A stretch of DNA of 64,000 nucleotides from Opitutus terrae PB90-1 (GTDB taxonomy: Bacteria > Verrucomicrobiota > Verrucomicrobiia > Opitutales > Opitutaceae). Below the pieces are notes generated by a model, which saw only the letters and a program-made list of their open reading frames with translations, made no database searches and was not told the origin of the DNA. The position numbers and the translations under genes are program-made. Below, piece after piece: positions 56,310 through 63,349 of the stretch. The stretch is taken from NCBI RefSeq assembly GCF_000019965.1, contig NC_010571.1:1054001-1118000 (forward strand), written 5' to 3'. Position 1 is the first letter of the stretch, and every line of letters starts with the position of its first letter.

Positions 56310-57631
56310 ACGAAAGTTTTGACGGGTTGCGCCGCGGCGGGCGCGACGGGCGCGGTGACCGGCCGCCACACATGCCGTGCAGTCGTGCCAAGGCTCACCA
56401 GCAATGCGATCTGCCCCGCCGCGAACAGCGTCGCGCCCAGCGCGAGCACGCCCACGTGAGCGACGCCCGCGCCGACCGCGAGCAACAACGCCCCGCTCAC
56501 GTGCAGCCAGACCCAGAGCCGCTCCAGGTTCGCGCGCCCCAGCGTCCCCGCCTGCGGCGTGACCTGCCGCCCGACACGCGGACCATACACGCGCATCCAC
56601 ACCAGAAACGGCACGATCTTGCAGAGCATGCCCTGCACGCTCGCGAGCAGCCCGCCGAGGATCGCCAGCACGCCATACCCGAGGGCCGCCTGCAGGTCGC
56701 CGACGCCGCACGCCAGCGCCGCGCCCGCGAGCCCCGCGACCATCAGCAGACTCAGCCCGGCGAAAAACCCGCGCAGTCCCGGCTCGATCACGCGCTTCCG
56801 GCGCGTCGCATAGATGCGCTGCAATTCCCGGCCCGAGAGCGCGAACGACACCAGCAGCAGCGTCGCCCCAGCGAACGTGCCGGCGGCCGCCGCCCAGGCC
56901 AGCGAGGTCGCCAACACGAGCAGCCCGGTTTGCGAGAGCGCCAGCGCCCAGCCGATCCGGTGCGTGGTATCGACCGTCGCGAGGGTGAACATCGGCACCA
57001 AGCGGAACATCGCGCCTTGCAGGAGCGTGACGAAAAATCCCACGACGCCGAGGTGCGCGTGCGCCCGCAGCAGCCCGAGCACGTTCATCGGCCACCAGCC
57101 GAAACGCAGATTCGCCGCCAGCAGCACGCCGGCGATCACCGTCACGACGAGCCACGCCGCAGAGCAGCCAAACGCGATCAGGATCGGGTCCAGCCGGTTG
57201 GCCGCGCGCAACGTCCGCGCCACATTCAGCGCGAACAGCCCGACGCCGGTGGCCACCAACGTGCCCCCCGCCGCCACGATGCCGAGTTCGCCCGTGCGAA
57301 ACGCGACCACCATGATGGTCGTCCCCACCAGATGCACGCCGAGATGCACCCACGCGGCGAGGCGGCCCGTGAACGCGGTGTTCGCGAGCACCGGCAGCAA
57401 CTGGTAAACCGCGCCGAAACAGATCGTCGCCAGCGCGCCGAGCAGCCACACGTGCGTCAACGCGATCACGTGCGGATGCAGATGCGGCAGCGCCAGCGTG
57501 CCGGGCGCGGCCAGCAGCCAGCCTGCACCCATCACGCCGGCGACCAGACCCGCAGCGATAAACGACAGCGGAATCGTGGCGCCGGCCGAGATCGGACTCG
57601 CACCGGGTCGGACAGGCGAAGAGGGGATCAC
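56306..57631 (-). CDS. NnrS-like/oxidase-subunit-I-like multi-helix membrane protein
   Basis: A 441-aa membrane protein with about 12 helices. His-rich blocks (LHPHVIALTHVWLLGA and LLRAHAHLGVVGFFVTLLQG) resemble heme-binding helices of the NnrS family or reduced cytochrome oxidase subunit I relatives in Verrucomicrobia. NnrS is a heme-copper protein linked to nitric oxide stress. The start is GTG (VIPSSPVRPG); the frame is open further upstream but there it crosses a palindromic repeat. It lies after the DUF2249 gene and before the DUF59 gene. Confidence 0.68.
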   Translation of the reverse strand: MIPSSPVRPGASPISAGATIPLSFIAAGLVAGVMGAGWLLAAPGTLALPHLHPHVIALTHVWLLGALATICFGAVYQLLPVLANTAFTGRLAAWVHLGVHLVGTTIMVVAFRTGELGIVAAGGTLVATGVGLFALNVARTLRAANRLDPILIAFGCSAAWLVVTVIAGVLLAANLRFGWWPMNVLGLLRAHAHLGVVGFFVTLLQGAMFRLVPMFTLATVDTTHRIGWALALSQTGLLVLATSLAWAAAAGTFAGATLLLVSFALSGRELQRIYATRRKRVIEPGLRGFFAGLSLLMVAGLAGAALACGVGDLQAALGYGVLAILGGLLASVQGMLCKIVPFLVWMRVYGPRVGRQVTPQAGTLGRANLERLWVWLHVSGALLLAVGAGVAHVGVLALGATLFAAGQIALLVSLGTTARHVWRPVTAPVAPAAAQPVKTFV

Positions 57632-57640
57632 AGTGAGGCG

Positions 57641-57707
57641 GAGCCCGGCGTACCGCCGGGCTCGTGGGATCTGCGCGGGGAGAATCCGCCGGGACGGCGG
57701 GCTCCTC
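57641..57707. repeat. Palindromic repeat between DUF2249 and NnrS-like genes
   Basis: Perfect 10-bp arms gagcccggcg and cgccgggctc with a 3-nt loop (tac), followed by a weaker ccgcc/ggcgg stem. It lies just before the NnrS-like start within the operon. Confidence 0.6.
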
Positions 57708-57716
57708 CCTGCACGC

Positions 57717-58241
57717 TTAGTTCTTCTTGATCGTGTTGAGCCAGCTGCCGTCGGCCTGCTCGTGTGACGCGTGGGTGAAACCGCGCGTGTCGAGCTCAGC
57801 AAGCAGGTGCACCGGCTTGCGATCGGTCAGCGCGCGCAATTGCGCACCCGACGCGAGCGTCTCGATCGCGGCCATAATCCGCAGCATCGGCTCCGGCGGC
57901 TCGAGCCCGCGCGCGTCGAGGATCGCTTCATTGCGCGTCGAGCCGCAGCCGCCCGCGGGCGGACGCACCGCCGGCGCACTCTCCGTCGCCGCGATCCGCG
58001 TGATCTTCACCTGAAATTCGTCCGGACCTTCGACGAGGTATTCCCACGTGAACGCACCCGGGAACTGGCCCGCGAACTGGTAGTAGAGCGGCACGGGATC
58101 GTGATCGTTGACGAGGACGAAATAGCTGCCGACGGGCAGCTCCGTCCAGCGCCGGAAGATCAGCGGGTGTTTTTCGCGGCAGGAAACTTCCCGCACATCA
58201 AGATAGGCGGAAGCGTTCGGTTCGGTGGTGGCGTTGTTCAT
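57717..58241 (-). CDS. DUF2249 protein
   Basis: A 174-aa protein with two DUF2249-like (SirA/TusA-fold) regions: an N-terminal copy (LDVREVSCREKHPLIFRRW with NDHDPVPLYYQF) and a C-terminal copy (AILDARGLEPPEPMLRIMAAIETL). Such proteins are common next to nitrate, nitrite or nitric-oxide genes; their role is unknown. It overlaps the cupin gene by 4 bp (ATGA). Confidence 0.82.
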   Translation of the reverse strand: MNNATTEPNASAYLDVREVSCREKHPLIFRRWTELPVGSYFVLVNDHDPVPLYYQFAGQFPGAFTWEYLVEGPDEFQVKITRIAATESAPAVRPPAGGCGSTRNEAILDARGLEPPEPMLRIMAAIETLASGAQLRALTDRKPVHLLAELDTRGFTHASHEQADGSWLNTIKKN

Positions 58242-58600
58242 GGTTGAGAAAGGGTGGCGGCGGGTTCGGAGCAAAGCGTAAGCAGCATCGAGAAGGGTTC
58301 CGGCGCGCGGACCGCGTGCGGATGGTTCGGCGGCAAGTGCAGGAACGTGCCGGCGCCCAGCCGATGCCAGGCATCGTTGAAAAAGAAATCGCAGTTGCCC
58401 GAGAGAATCTGGATCACGGCCCGCCGGCGGTTCGTGTGCGACGTGAGCTCCTGGCCCGCGGCAAAATGGAACAGCGTGACGCGCGCTTCCGGCGTCAGCA
58501 GCAGGGCGCGACTGACGATGCTCGCGGGGGCCGGCGCACCGGCTTCGGCGAGGTCGAGGGTCGCCGCCGCGTCGGCGGCAATAAGGGTGTTCTGACTCAT
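58238..58600 (-). CDS. Cupin-domain protein
   Basis: A 120-aa single cupin. The metal-binding motifs are partly visible (LTSHTNRRRAVIQILSGNCDF and LHLPPNHPHAV). It is the first gene of the four-gene operon with DUF2249, NnrS-like and DUF59 genes. An FNR/DNR-type box is centred 41 bp upstream of the start codon. The function is unknown, but location suggests control by anaerobiosis or NO. Confidence 0.82.
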   Translation of the reverse strand: MSQNTLIAADAAATLDLAEAGAPAPASIVSRALLLTPEARVTLFHFAAGQELTSHTNRRRAVIQILSGNCDFFFNDAWHRLGAGTFLHLPPNHPHAVRAPEPFSMLLTLCSEPAATLSQP

Positions 58601-58606
58601 GGATGC

Positions 58607-58648
58607 ACGGTAACCCAGCGCGTCGCGGCTCGCCTTGATCCGGGTCAA
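58607..58648 (-). promoter_or_regulatory. FNR/DNR-type box and -10 region of the cupin operon
   Basis: TTGATCCGGGTCAA (58635-58648) matches the FNR/DNR consensus TTGAT-N4-ATCAA with one change. A TACCGT -10 lies 22 bp downstream and 6 bp before the ATG. The box centre is 41.5 bp from the A of the start codon, so a class II promoter would make a leaderless mRNA. Confidence 0.72.
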
Positions 58649-58799
58649 ATTATCACGCGGGTGCGGCCCAAGCCGGGTGTCTTTCTTCCAGGCGTGCGGC
58701 GTAAGCCACGTGGCACCAGCGTCTCGCCCGTGTCGAACGCGGCTCAGTGAGGTGCAGATCGAGTGAACGACTCCGGCAGATCGCGTGGAAGAAGGCTTT

Positions 58800-58824
58800 G
58801 TAGGGCTGCCGCTTGCCGGCAGCC
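58800..58824. repeat. Palindromic repeat with an exact inverted copy at 63297
   Basis: A 25-bp sequence starting gtagggctgccgcttgccgg occurs again in exact inverted form at 63297-63321. It contains the gctgccg/cggcagc dyad and lies in the divergent control region. Confidence 0.7.
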
Positions 58825-58938
58825 GCGAGAAAGAGGCATACCCGCACCTCTCTCGACCGCCGGCGCGCACGGCTCTCCGCCAAGCTGAGCCCGGCCGGCC
58901 GGCGAGGGCATTCCCCCGGAACCCGGCCGCACCCGCCG

Positions 58939-58959
58939 AATGTTCGTAACACGAACATT
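58939..58959. promoter_or_regulatory. 21-bp palindrome, candidate operator
   Basis: Perfect 9-bp arms aatgttcgt and acgaacatt are separated by aac. This AT-rich site is the strongest palindrome of the divergent 457-bp control region and lies between the two FNR-type boxes. The repressor or activator is not known; it resembles no site I can name with confidence. Confidence 0.6.
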
Positions 58960-59010
58960 GGTCGGTCCGCGCCCGTTTTTCGCGTCGCGCGCAAGCGCCG
59001 ATCGTTTTGT

Positions 59011-59051
59011 TTGATCGGCATCAAGGCCGGCGCCGCGCCGACGATCATAAT
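59011..59051 (+). promoter_or_regulatory. FNR/DNR-type box and -10 region of the YwiC operon
   Basis: TTGATCGGCATCAA (59011-59024) is a perfect FNR-type box. CATAAT (59046-59051) is a good -10 region 21 bp downstream and 6 bp before the ATG. The box centre is 40.5 bp from the start codon, nearly the same geometry as the opposite promoter; transcription would start at or next to the A of the ATG. Confidence 0.8.
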
Positions 59052-59057
59052 TGCCGC

Positions 59058-59861
59058 ATGCCTGCTCTCGTCGCCATCGCCACTCGCGCGCAGCCCCGCG
59101 TCCGCTGGAGCAGCGTTGTGCTGCCGAAGGAACACGGCAGTTGGTCGCTCGCGCTCGAGCCGCTGGCGCTTGGCCTGCTGGCGGTGCCCTCGGTGCCGGG
59201 CCTGTGGCTGGCGCTGGCCGCGTTCGCCGGATTTCTCGCGCGCCGACCGCTGCGACTGGCGCGGCGCGAAACCGACGTCGCACGGCGGCACGCCGCCGTC
59301 CAGGCGCTCGCGATTCTGGCTGGCGTGGCGTTGGGGGCGCTCATCGTGGCGTTCATGCTGGCGCCGGTGAACCTCATCGGCTGGCTTGTCGCGCCGGCAC
59401 TCGCGGGCGCGGTGTTCCTGGTTTTCGATCTGCAGAACGACGGCCGGGAAGGAGCCGCCGAGATCGCGGGCGCGACGGCGTTTGCGGCCTTCACCGGCAC
59501 GATCGCGGCTGCTGGCGGATGGACTTTCGTCGGAGCCGGCGCGCTGCTGTTCGCGATGTGCGGACGCGCCATTCCCACCGTGATGGCGGTGCGCAGCTAC
59601 GTGCGATCCACCAAAACCGGCCGGCTGCAGCCACTGCCGGCTCTCGTGGCGGCCACGCTCGCGGCGGCGACGGCGATGGTGCTGAGCTGGCGAGGACTGC
59701 TGCCGCTGGTCGTGCCCATCGCACTCACGCTGCTGTGGCTGCGCACGTGGGTGCTGCTCGTGTTTCCGCGCCCGCGAATTCGCGCCCGCACACTCGGCTT
59801 TCAGGAGCTCGGCTGGGGCGTCGCCTACGTCGTCAGCGTCGCCCTGCTCTGGTCAATGTAG
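59058..59861 (+). CDS. YwiC-like family membrane protein
   Basis: A 267-aa protein with about seven helices. The N-terminal LPKEHGSWSLALEPLALGLL is the family signature of Bacillus YwiC-like proteins, whose genes lie near nitrate respiration and fnr genes. Function unknown. The ATG is preceded by a -10 region six bases away, so the mRNA may have no leader. A DUF2249 gene and a Crp/Fnr regulator follow on the same strand. Confidence 0.82.
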   Translation: MPALVAIATRAQPRVRWSSVVLPKEHGSWSLALEPLALGLLAVPSVPGLWLALAAFAGFLARRPLRLARRETDVARRHAAVQALAILAGVALGALIVAFMLAPVNLIGWLVAPALAGAVFLVFDLQNDGREGAAEIAGATAFAAFTGTIAAAGGWTFVGAGALLFAMCGRAIPTVMAVRSYVRSTKTGRLQPLPALVAATLAAATAMVLSWRGLLPLVVPIALTLLWLRTWVLLVFPRPRIRARTLGFQELGWGVAYVVSVALLWSM

Positions 59862-59900
59862 CGATCATCGCCTGCCTGGGCCCCCATTTTGCTGTCATCA

Positions 59901-59928
59901 TCTGTGTCGATCCGTGCAAACCGTGGTC
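59901..59928. repeat. tctgtgt...ccgtgg-type dispersed repeat
   Basis: tctgtgtcgatccgtgcaaa followed by ccgtggtc belongs to a repeat type seen again near 61973-62002 in inverted form (gatggacacggatcaatacc). It sits between the YwiC-like and DUF2249 genes. Confidence 0.5.
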
Positions 59929-59972
59929 ACGCGAATTGAGAAACCAGCGAAGGTCGGTCGAAATCATCACCC

Positions 59973-60212
59973 ATGAAACCCTCGTCGCAGAAATTCCGTT
60001 CGCTCGATGTGCGCCCGCTGCTCGCCCGGGGCGAAGAACCGTTTCCGAAAATCATGGCGACGGTGAACTCACTCCAACCGGACGAGGGTTTTGTGCTCAT
60101 CGCGCCGTTTCTGCCATCGCCATTGATCGAGCGGTTGCATGCCGCGGGTTACCAGGCCCGGCCGGAGCGCGCCGCGGACGGGGGCTGGAAAACGTTTTTT
60201 TGGCGCGACTGA
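59973..60212 (+). CDS. Small DUF2249 protein
   Basis: A 79-aa SirA-like protein: LDVRPLLARGEEPFPKIMAT, then LQPDEGFVLIAPFLPSPLIERL and a C-terminal strand (GGWKTFFWRD). It is a second, single-domain member of the family in this cluster, 16 bp before the Crp/Fnr gene. The role is unknown, but the family is linked to nitrogen-oxide respiration. Confidence 0.82.
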   Translation: MKPSSQKFRSLDVRPLLARGEEPFPKIMATVNSLQPDEGFVLIAPFLPSPLIERLHAAGYQARPERAADGGWKTFFWRD

Positions 60213-60227
60213 TGACCCCGCAGGGGT

Positions 60228-60956
60228 TTGTCTGACATCGTGACCCACGATGTCGCCCCCCTCCGCACCGCTGCGATCGCGGCCACGCTGCGTTCGTGTC
60301 AGCTGTTCTCCGGCCTCTCCGCGTCCGACCTGGAGACCATCGCGGCGTTCTCGATCCTGCGTTCGGTGGCGAAGGGCGCCTATCTTTTCCGCGAAGGCGA
60401 TCCCGCCGAGGGATTCTATGTTGCGCAGCGCGGTGCGTTCAACGTGCACCGCGTGAGCCCGACGGGGAAGGAGCAGGTGATCTACGTGTTCCGCCCGGGC
60501 GAGTCGTTCGCGGAGGCGGCGCTGGCCAGCCCGCAGGGTTATCCGGCGAACGCGCGCGCGGTCGAGCCGTCCGGCGTGGTGCTGGTACCGAAGGTGCCGT
60601 TTCTCGGCTTGCTGGGCCGGCGGCCCGATCTCGCGTTGCGAATGCTCGGTTCGATGAGCCAGCACCTGCGCGTCCTCGTCGGTCTGGTGGAGGACATGAC
60701 CTTGAAGGACGTCGAGACGCGGCTGCTCAACTGGCTGTGCAAGCGACTGCCGCGCGGCGCGGGTGCGCCGGTGATCGAACTCGGCACTACGAAGCGCGTG
60801 CTCGCCGCCGAGCTCGGCACGAGCAGCGAGACGTTGTCGCGCACGTTCGCGCGGCTGCGTGACGAACGGCTGCTCACGGTGCGCGGGAAGGAATTGCACG
60901 TCGCCGACGCCGATGCGCTCCGCGCGCGTTTCCGCCGACTGCTAGGCGAGGAATAG
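60228..60956 (+). CDS. Crp/Fnr-family regulator, DNR/NnrR-like
   Basis: A 242-aa regulator: N-terminal cyclic-nucleotide-binding-like domain (FREGDPAEGFYVAQRGAFNV), long dimer helix and C-terminal winged HTH. The recognition helix has E-T-L-S-R (about 201-205), the E-x-x-S-R signature of proteins that read TTGAT half-sites. It lacks the four cysteines of FNR, so an iron-sulfur oxygen sensor is unlikely and a DNR/NnrR-type NO sensor is plausible. The start is TTG, with a GTG four codons downstream as an alternative. It probably binds the two boxes in this cluster. Confidence 0.87.
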   Translation: MSDIVTHDVAPLRTAAIAATLRSCQLFSGLSASDLETIAAFSILRSVAKGAYLFREGDPAEGFYVAQRGAFNVHRVSPTGKEQVIYVFRPGESFAEAALASPQGYPANARAVEPSGVVLVPKVPFLGLLGRRPDLALRMLGSMSQHLRVLVGLVEDMTLKDVETRLLNWLCKRLPRGAGAPVIELGTTKRVLAAELGTSSETLSRTFARLRDERLLTVRGKELHVADADALRARFRRLLGEE

Positions 60957-60980
60957 AAGGGGAGTCCGTCGTTTTTCGGC

Positions 60981-61904
60981 GTGCGCCCGCTGCACGCGTG
61001 CGACACGTTGTCAGGCTCCGTGAAAGATCCTGCCCACGCCCGCGCGATCGGCCTGCTCGTCATCGCCTCGTTCTGTTGGAGCTTGGGCGGACTCCTCATC
61101 AAGGCCGTCGATTGGCCTCCGCTCGCAGTCGCGGGGATGCGCGGCCTGTTCGCTGGATTGTTCCTCCTCGCGACGAACCGGCCGCTGCGGTTCACCTTTT
61201 CGCGCGCGCAGCTCATTGGCGCGCTCGGCTATGCGGCTTGCACGGTCACGTTCGTGGCCGCGACCAAGCTCACCACCGCCGCGAACGCGATCCTGCTTCA
61301 ATATACCGCGCCGGTGTGGATCGCACTGTTCGGCGCCTGGCTCATCGGCGAGCGCGCCACGCGCGCCGACTGGCTAACGATCGTGGTGGTGCTCGCCGGT
61401 ATGACCCTTTTCTTCGCCGGCGGACTCGACTTCAGCGGGGTGCTGGGTAACTCCATCGCGATCCTGAGCGGCGTGTGCTTTGCCGCGATGACGCTCGCAC
61501 TGCGGAGTCAGAAGGATCAGTCGCCCGTCGAGTCGATCATCCTGGGCAACCTGCTCGCGTTCCTGGTGGGGCTGCCGTGGATCGTCAGCGCGCCGCCGCT
61601 CAATGCCGTCGGCTGGTTCGCGCTGCTGCTGCTCGGTATCGTGCAGCTCGGCGTTTCCTACTGGCTCTATGCCCGAGCGATCCGGCACGTCACCGCGCTC
61701 GAAGCCAGCATCATTCCCGTGATCGAGCCGATCCTGAATCCGGTGTGGGTGATGCTGATGCTCGGCGAAACACCCACGTCGCTCGCCCTCTTGGGTGGGG
61801 TCATCGTGCTGACGGCGATCACGCTGCGGGCGATCGCGTCGATCCGCGGCGCGGCGTCGCGCTCCGCGCCACACGCTCCGCGTGAGTCGGAGTTTGAAGT
61901 GTAA
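60981..61904 (+). CDS. EamA/DMT-family transporter
   Basis: Ten-helix drug/metabolite transporter of 307 aa with two EamA repeats (LLVIASFCWSLGGLLIKA... and SIAILSGVCFAAMTLAL...). The second repeat ends ASIIPVIEPILNPVWVMLML, which is typical. The substrate is unknown. GTG is used; a second GTG 13 codons later fits the usual short N-terminus equally well. It lies 24 bp after the Crp/Fnr gene and may be read with it. Confidence 0.85.
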   Translation: MRPLHACDTLSGSVKDPAHARAIGLLVIASFCWSLGGLLIKAVDWPPLAVAGMRGLFAGLFLLATNRPLRFTFSRAQLIGALGYAACTVTFVAATKLTTAANAILLQYTAPVWIALFGAWLIGERATRADWLTIVVVLAGMTLFFAGGLDFSGVLGNSIAILSGVCFAAMTLALRSQKDQSPVESIILGNLLAFLVGLPWIVSAPPLNAVGWFALLLLGIVQLGVSYWLYARAIRHVTALEASIIPVIEPILNPVWVMLMLGETPTSLALLGGVIVLTAITLRAIASIRGAASRSAPHAPRESEFEV

Positions 61905-62153
61905 AGTTCAAGGTTTGGGAAATGGGTGCCTGAAGATCCGCGTACGAGCGGGTGGGTGGCCGATCCGAATTCGACGACAGATGGACACGGATCAATACCG
62001 ATGAGCTCGAACCATTCCGGGTGATGGCCACAAAGAGGCACAAGAGCCACAAAAGGTCCGTCGGCGTTTTTGCGCCTTCTGTGCCTTCTTGCGGCTATTC
62101 AGGATCGATGCAAACGACGCGACGAGGGCGTCGCGTCCCCATGAGCAGCCAGG
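61905..62153. repeat. Repeat-filled gap between two DMT transporters
   Basis: No gene is seen. It holds an inverted copy of the tctgtgt-type repeat (61973-62002), an imperfect inverted repeat with gccacaaag/cttcttgcggc arms (62026-62095), and one arm of the 31-bp inverted repeat flanking the following gene (62111-62141). Confidence 0.6.
62111..62141. repeat. 31-bp repeat, left arm of a pair flanking a transporter gene
   Basis: A hairpin-like element with gacgcgac/gtcgcgtc arms. It is found again, exactly and inverted, at 63239-63269; together they bracket the 62154-63143 gene. Confidence 0.8.
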
Positions 62154-63143
62154 CTACTTGCTCGCCGCTGCCGCGGGTTTGGCCGGCGGTCGCAACTGAA
62201 TCAGCACGTTGGCCAACGTGATCAGACCGCCGCCGATCAACAGGTGCGACGTGGCGCTTTCGTTGGGATAGTTGATCGCCGTCCACGCCGAGATCATCGC
62301 CGGAAGGAACAGCGCCATCACCGAGCCGAAGATCGGTTCCACGCAGTAGATCAGCCCGGCCTCGGTCGCGGTGATTTTCGGCTGCCATCGGTTCATGATG
62401 AGGAACGCCCCGAGTGTGCAGAACACGGTCAGCGACGCGGTGAGTCCGAGCCAGCCGGGTGACGTCCACGGCAGAACCAGCGCGTCGACCGAGGGCGCCG
62501 TCGCCGCGGACAATCCCAGGAACACCAGCGCCTCGGTCAGGAACATCACCAGCGTGAACTTCTCCACGCGATTGCCCACAAACTCCGACCGGTCAAGCCA
62601 GAGGATCTGACCCATGAAAAACACCGACGAGAGCAGGGTTTCCCATTCGCCGCGGCCGAAGGTGAGCTCCCGCCAGTCGAACCGGCCCAGGATCGCCACG
62701 CCCGCCAGCACCAACGAGCAACTGATCCAGACGAGCGCGCCCGGGGTGCGCCGTGAGCGCAACGCGAGATACACCGGGATCATGATCGCGTAGAACTGCG
62801 TCAGAAACGCCGAGGTCGACGCCGCGGTGAACTGTAATCCGTCGACTTGAAACAGCATGCCGGCGGCGGCGAAAAGCCCGAGGATCACGCCCTGTTTCAG
62901 CTCCGCGCGCGTGATCCGCCAGAAACTTCGGGCCTGCCACGCCAACAACACGATCACGGCCAGCAGGAACCGCGGCGCGATCGTGTAGGCAGTCGAGAAC
63001 CACGTGCCGGCGTCGGGCAGCAGCTGCGCATGCAGGAGGGTGATCGACTTGATCACCGGGAAGCTCAGCCCCCAAAACAGGTTGGCGAGCAGCAGCATCA
63101 CGATGGCCTGGGTGTGCTGAGGAGTTCTCGGGGCGGGCCGCAT
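62154..63143 (-). CDS. EamA/DMT-family transporter (flanked by inverted repeats)
   Basis: Ten-helix DMT transporter of 329 aa with two EamA repeats (MLLLANLFWGLSFPVIKSI... and LLSSVFFMGQILWLD...), ending ITATEAGLIYCVEPIFGSVMA and a Pro/Ala-rich tail. The ATG (MRPAPRTPQ) is chosen; the frame is open upstream but crosses repeat DNA. It differs from the neighbouring DMT gene and is not a recent copy of it. Both sides carry exact inverted copies of a 31-bp repeat, which may mark past mobility. Confidence 0.86.
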   Translation of the reverse strand: MRPAPRTPQHTQAIVMLLLANLFWGLSFPVIKSITLLHAQLLPDAGTWFSTAYTIAPRFLLAVIVLLAWQARSFWRITRAELKQGVILGLFAAAGMLFQVDGLQFTAASTSAFLTQFYAIMIPVYLALRSRRTPGALVWISCSLVLAGVAILGRFDWRELTFGRGEWETLLSSVFFMGQILWLDRSEFVGNRVEKFTLVMFLTEALVFLGLSAATAPSVDALVLPWTSPGWLGLTASLTVFCTLGAFLIMNRWQPKITATEAGLIYCVEPIFGSVMALFLPAMISAWTAINYPNESATSHLLIGGGLITLANVLIQLRPPAKPAAAASK

Positions 63144-63238
63144 GAAGCGGGTCAGCCTGCGAGGTCGGCTCGACTCCGCCAAGCGAATTGGCGCGGCGCA
63201 CGCGCGTCTGAATGGTGCCGCGGCTTGCGGGCCAGCCG

Positions 63239-63269
63239 TGGGGACGCGACGCCCTCGTCGCGTCGTTTG
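63239..63269. repeat. 31-bp repeat, right arm of a pair flanking a transporter gene
   Basis: Exact inverted copy of 62111-62141. The adjacent stretch 63270-63321 (gtagagccgac...gcagccctac) is a further GTAG...CTAC palindromic element. Confidence 0.8.
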
Positions 63270-63321
63270 GTAGAGCCGACGCTCGCCGTCGGCCGAGGCT
63301 GCCGGCAAGCGGCAGCCCTAC
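63270..63321. repeat. Palindromic GTAG...CTAC element
   Basis: It has gccgac/gtcggc and gctgccg/cggcagc stems and ends in ctac. The last 25 bp are an exact inverted copy of 58800-58824. Confidence 0.7.
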
Positions 63322-63349
63322 GAGAGCAACCGGAACCCGCGCCGCGCCC

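Noticed and set aside
56310-57449. Long N-terminal extension of the DUF59 protein (about 380 codons)
   Set aside because: It overlaps the NnrS-like gene in another frame; only the part from MNTAVDSDL on matches the family.
56327-57730. Plus-strand open frame of 467 codons
   Set aside because: It is antisense to the NnrS-like gene; the composition (Arg/Gln/His repeats) is a shadow of Leu/Ala-rich membrane helices on the other strand.
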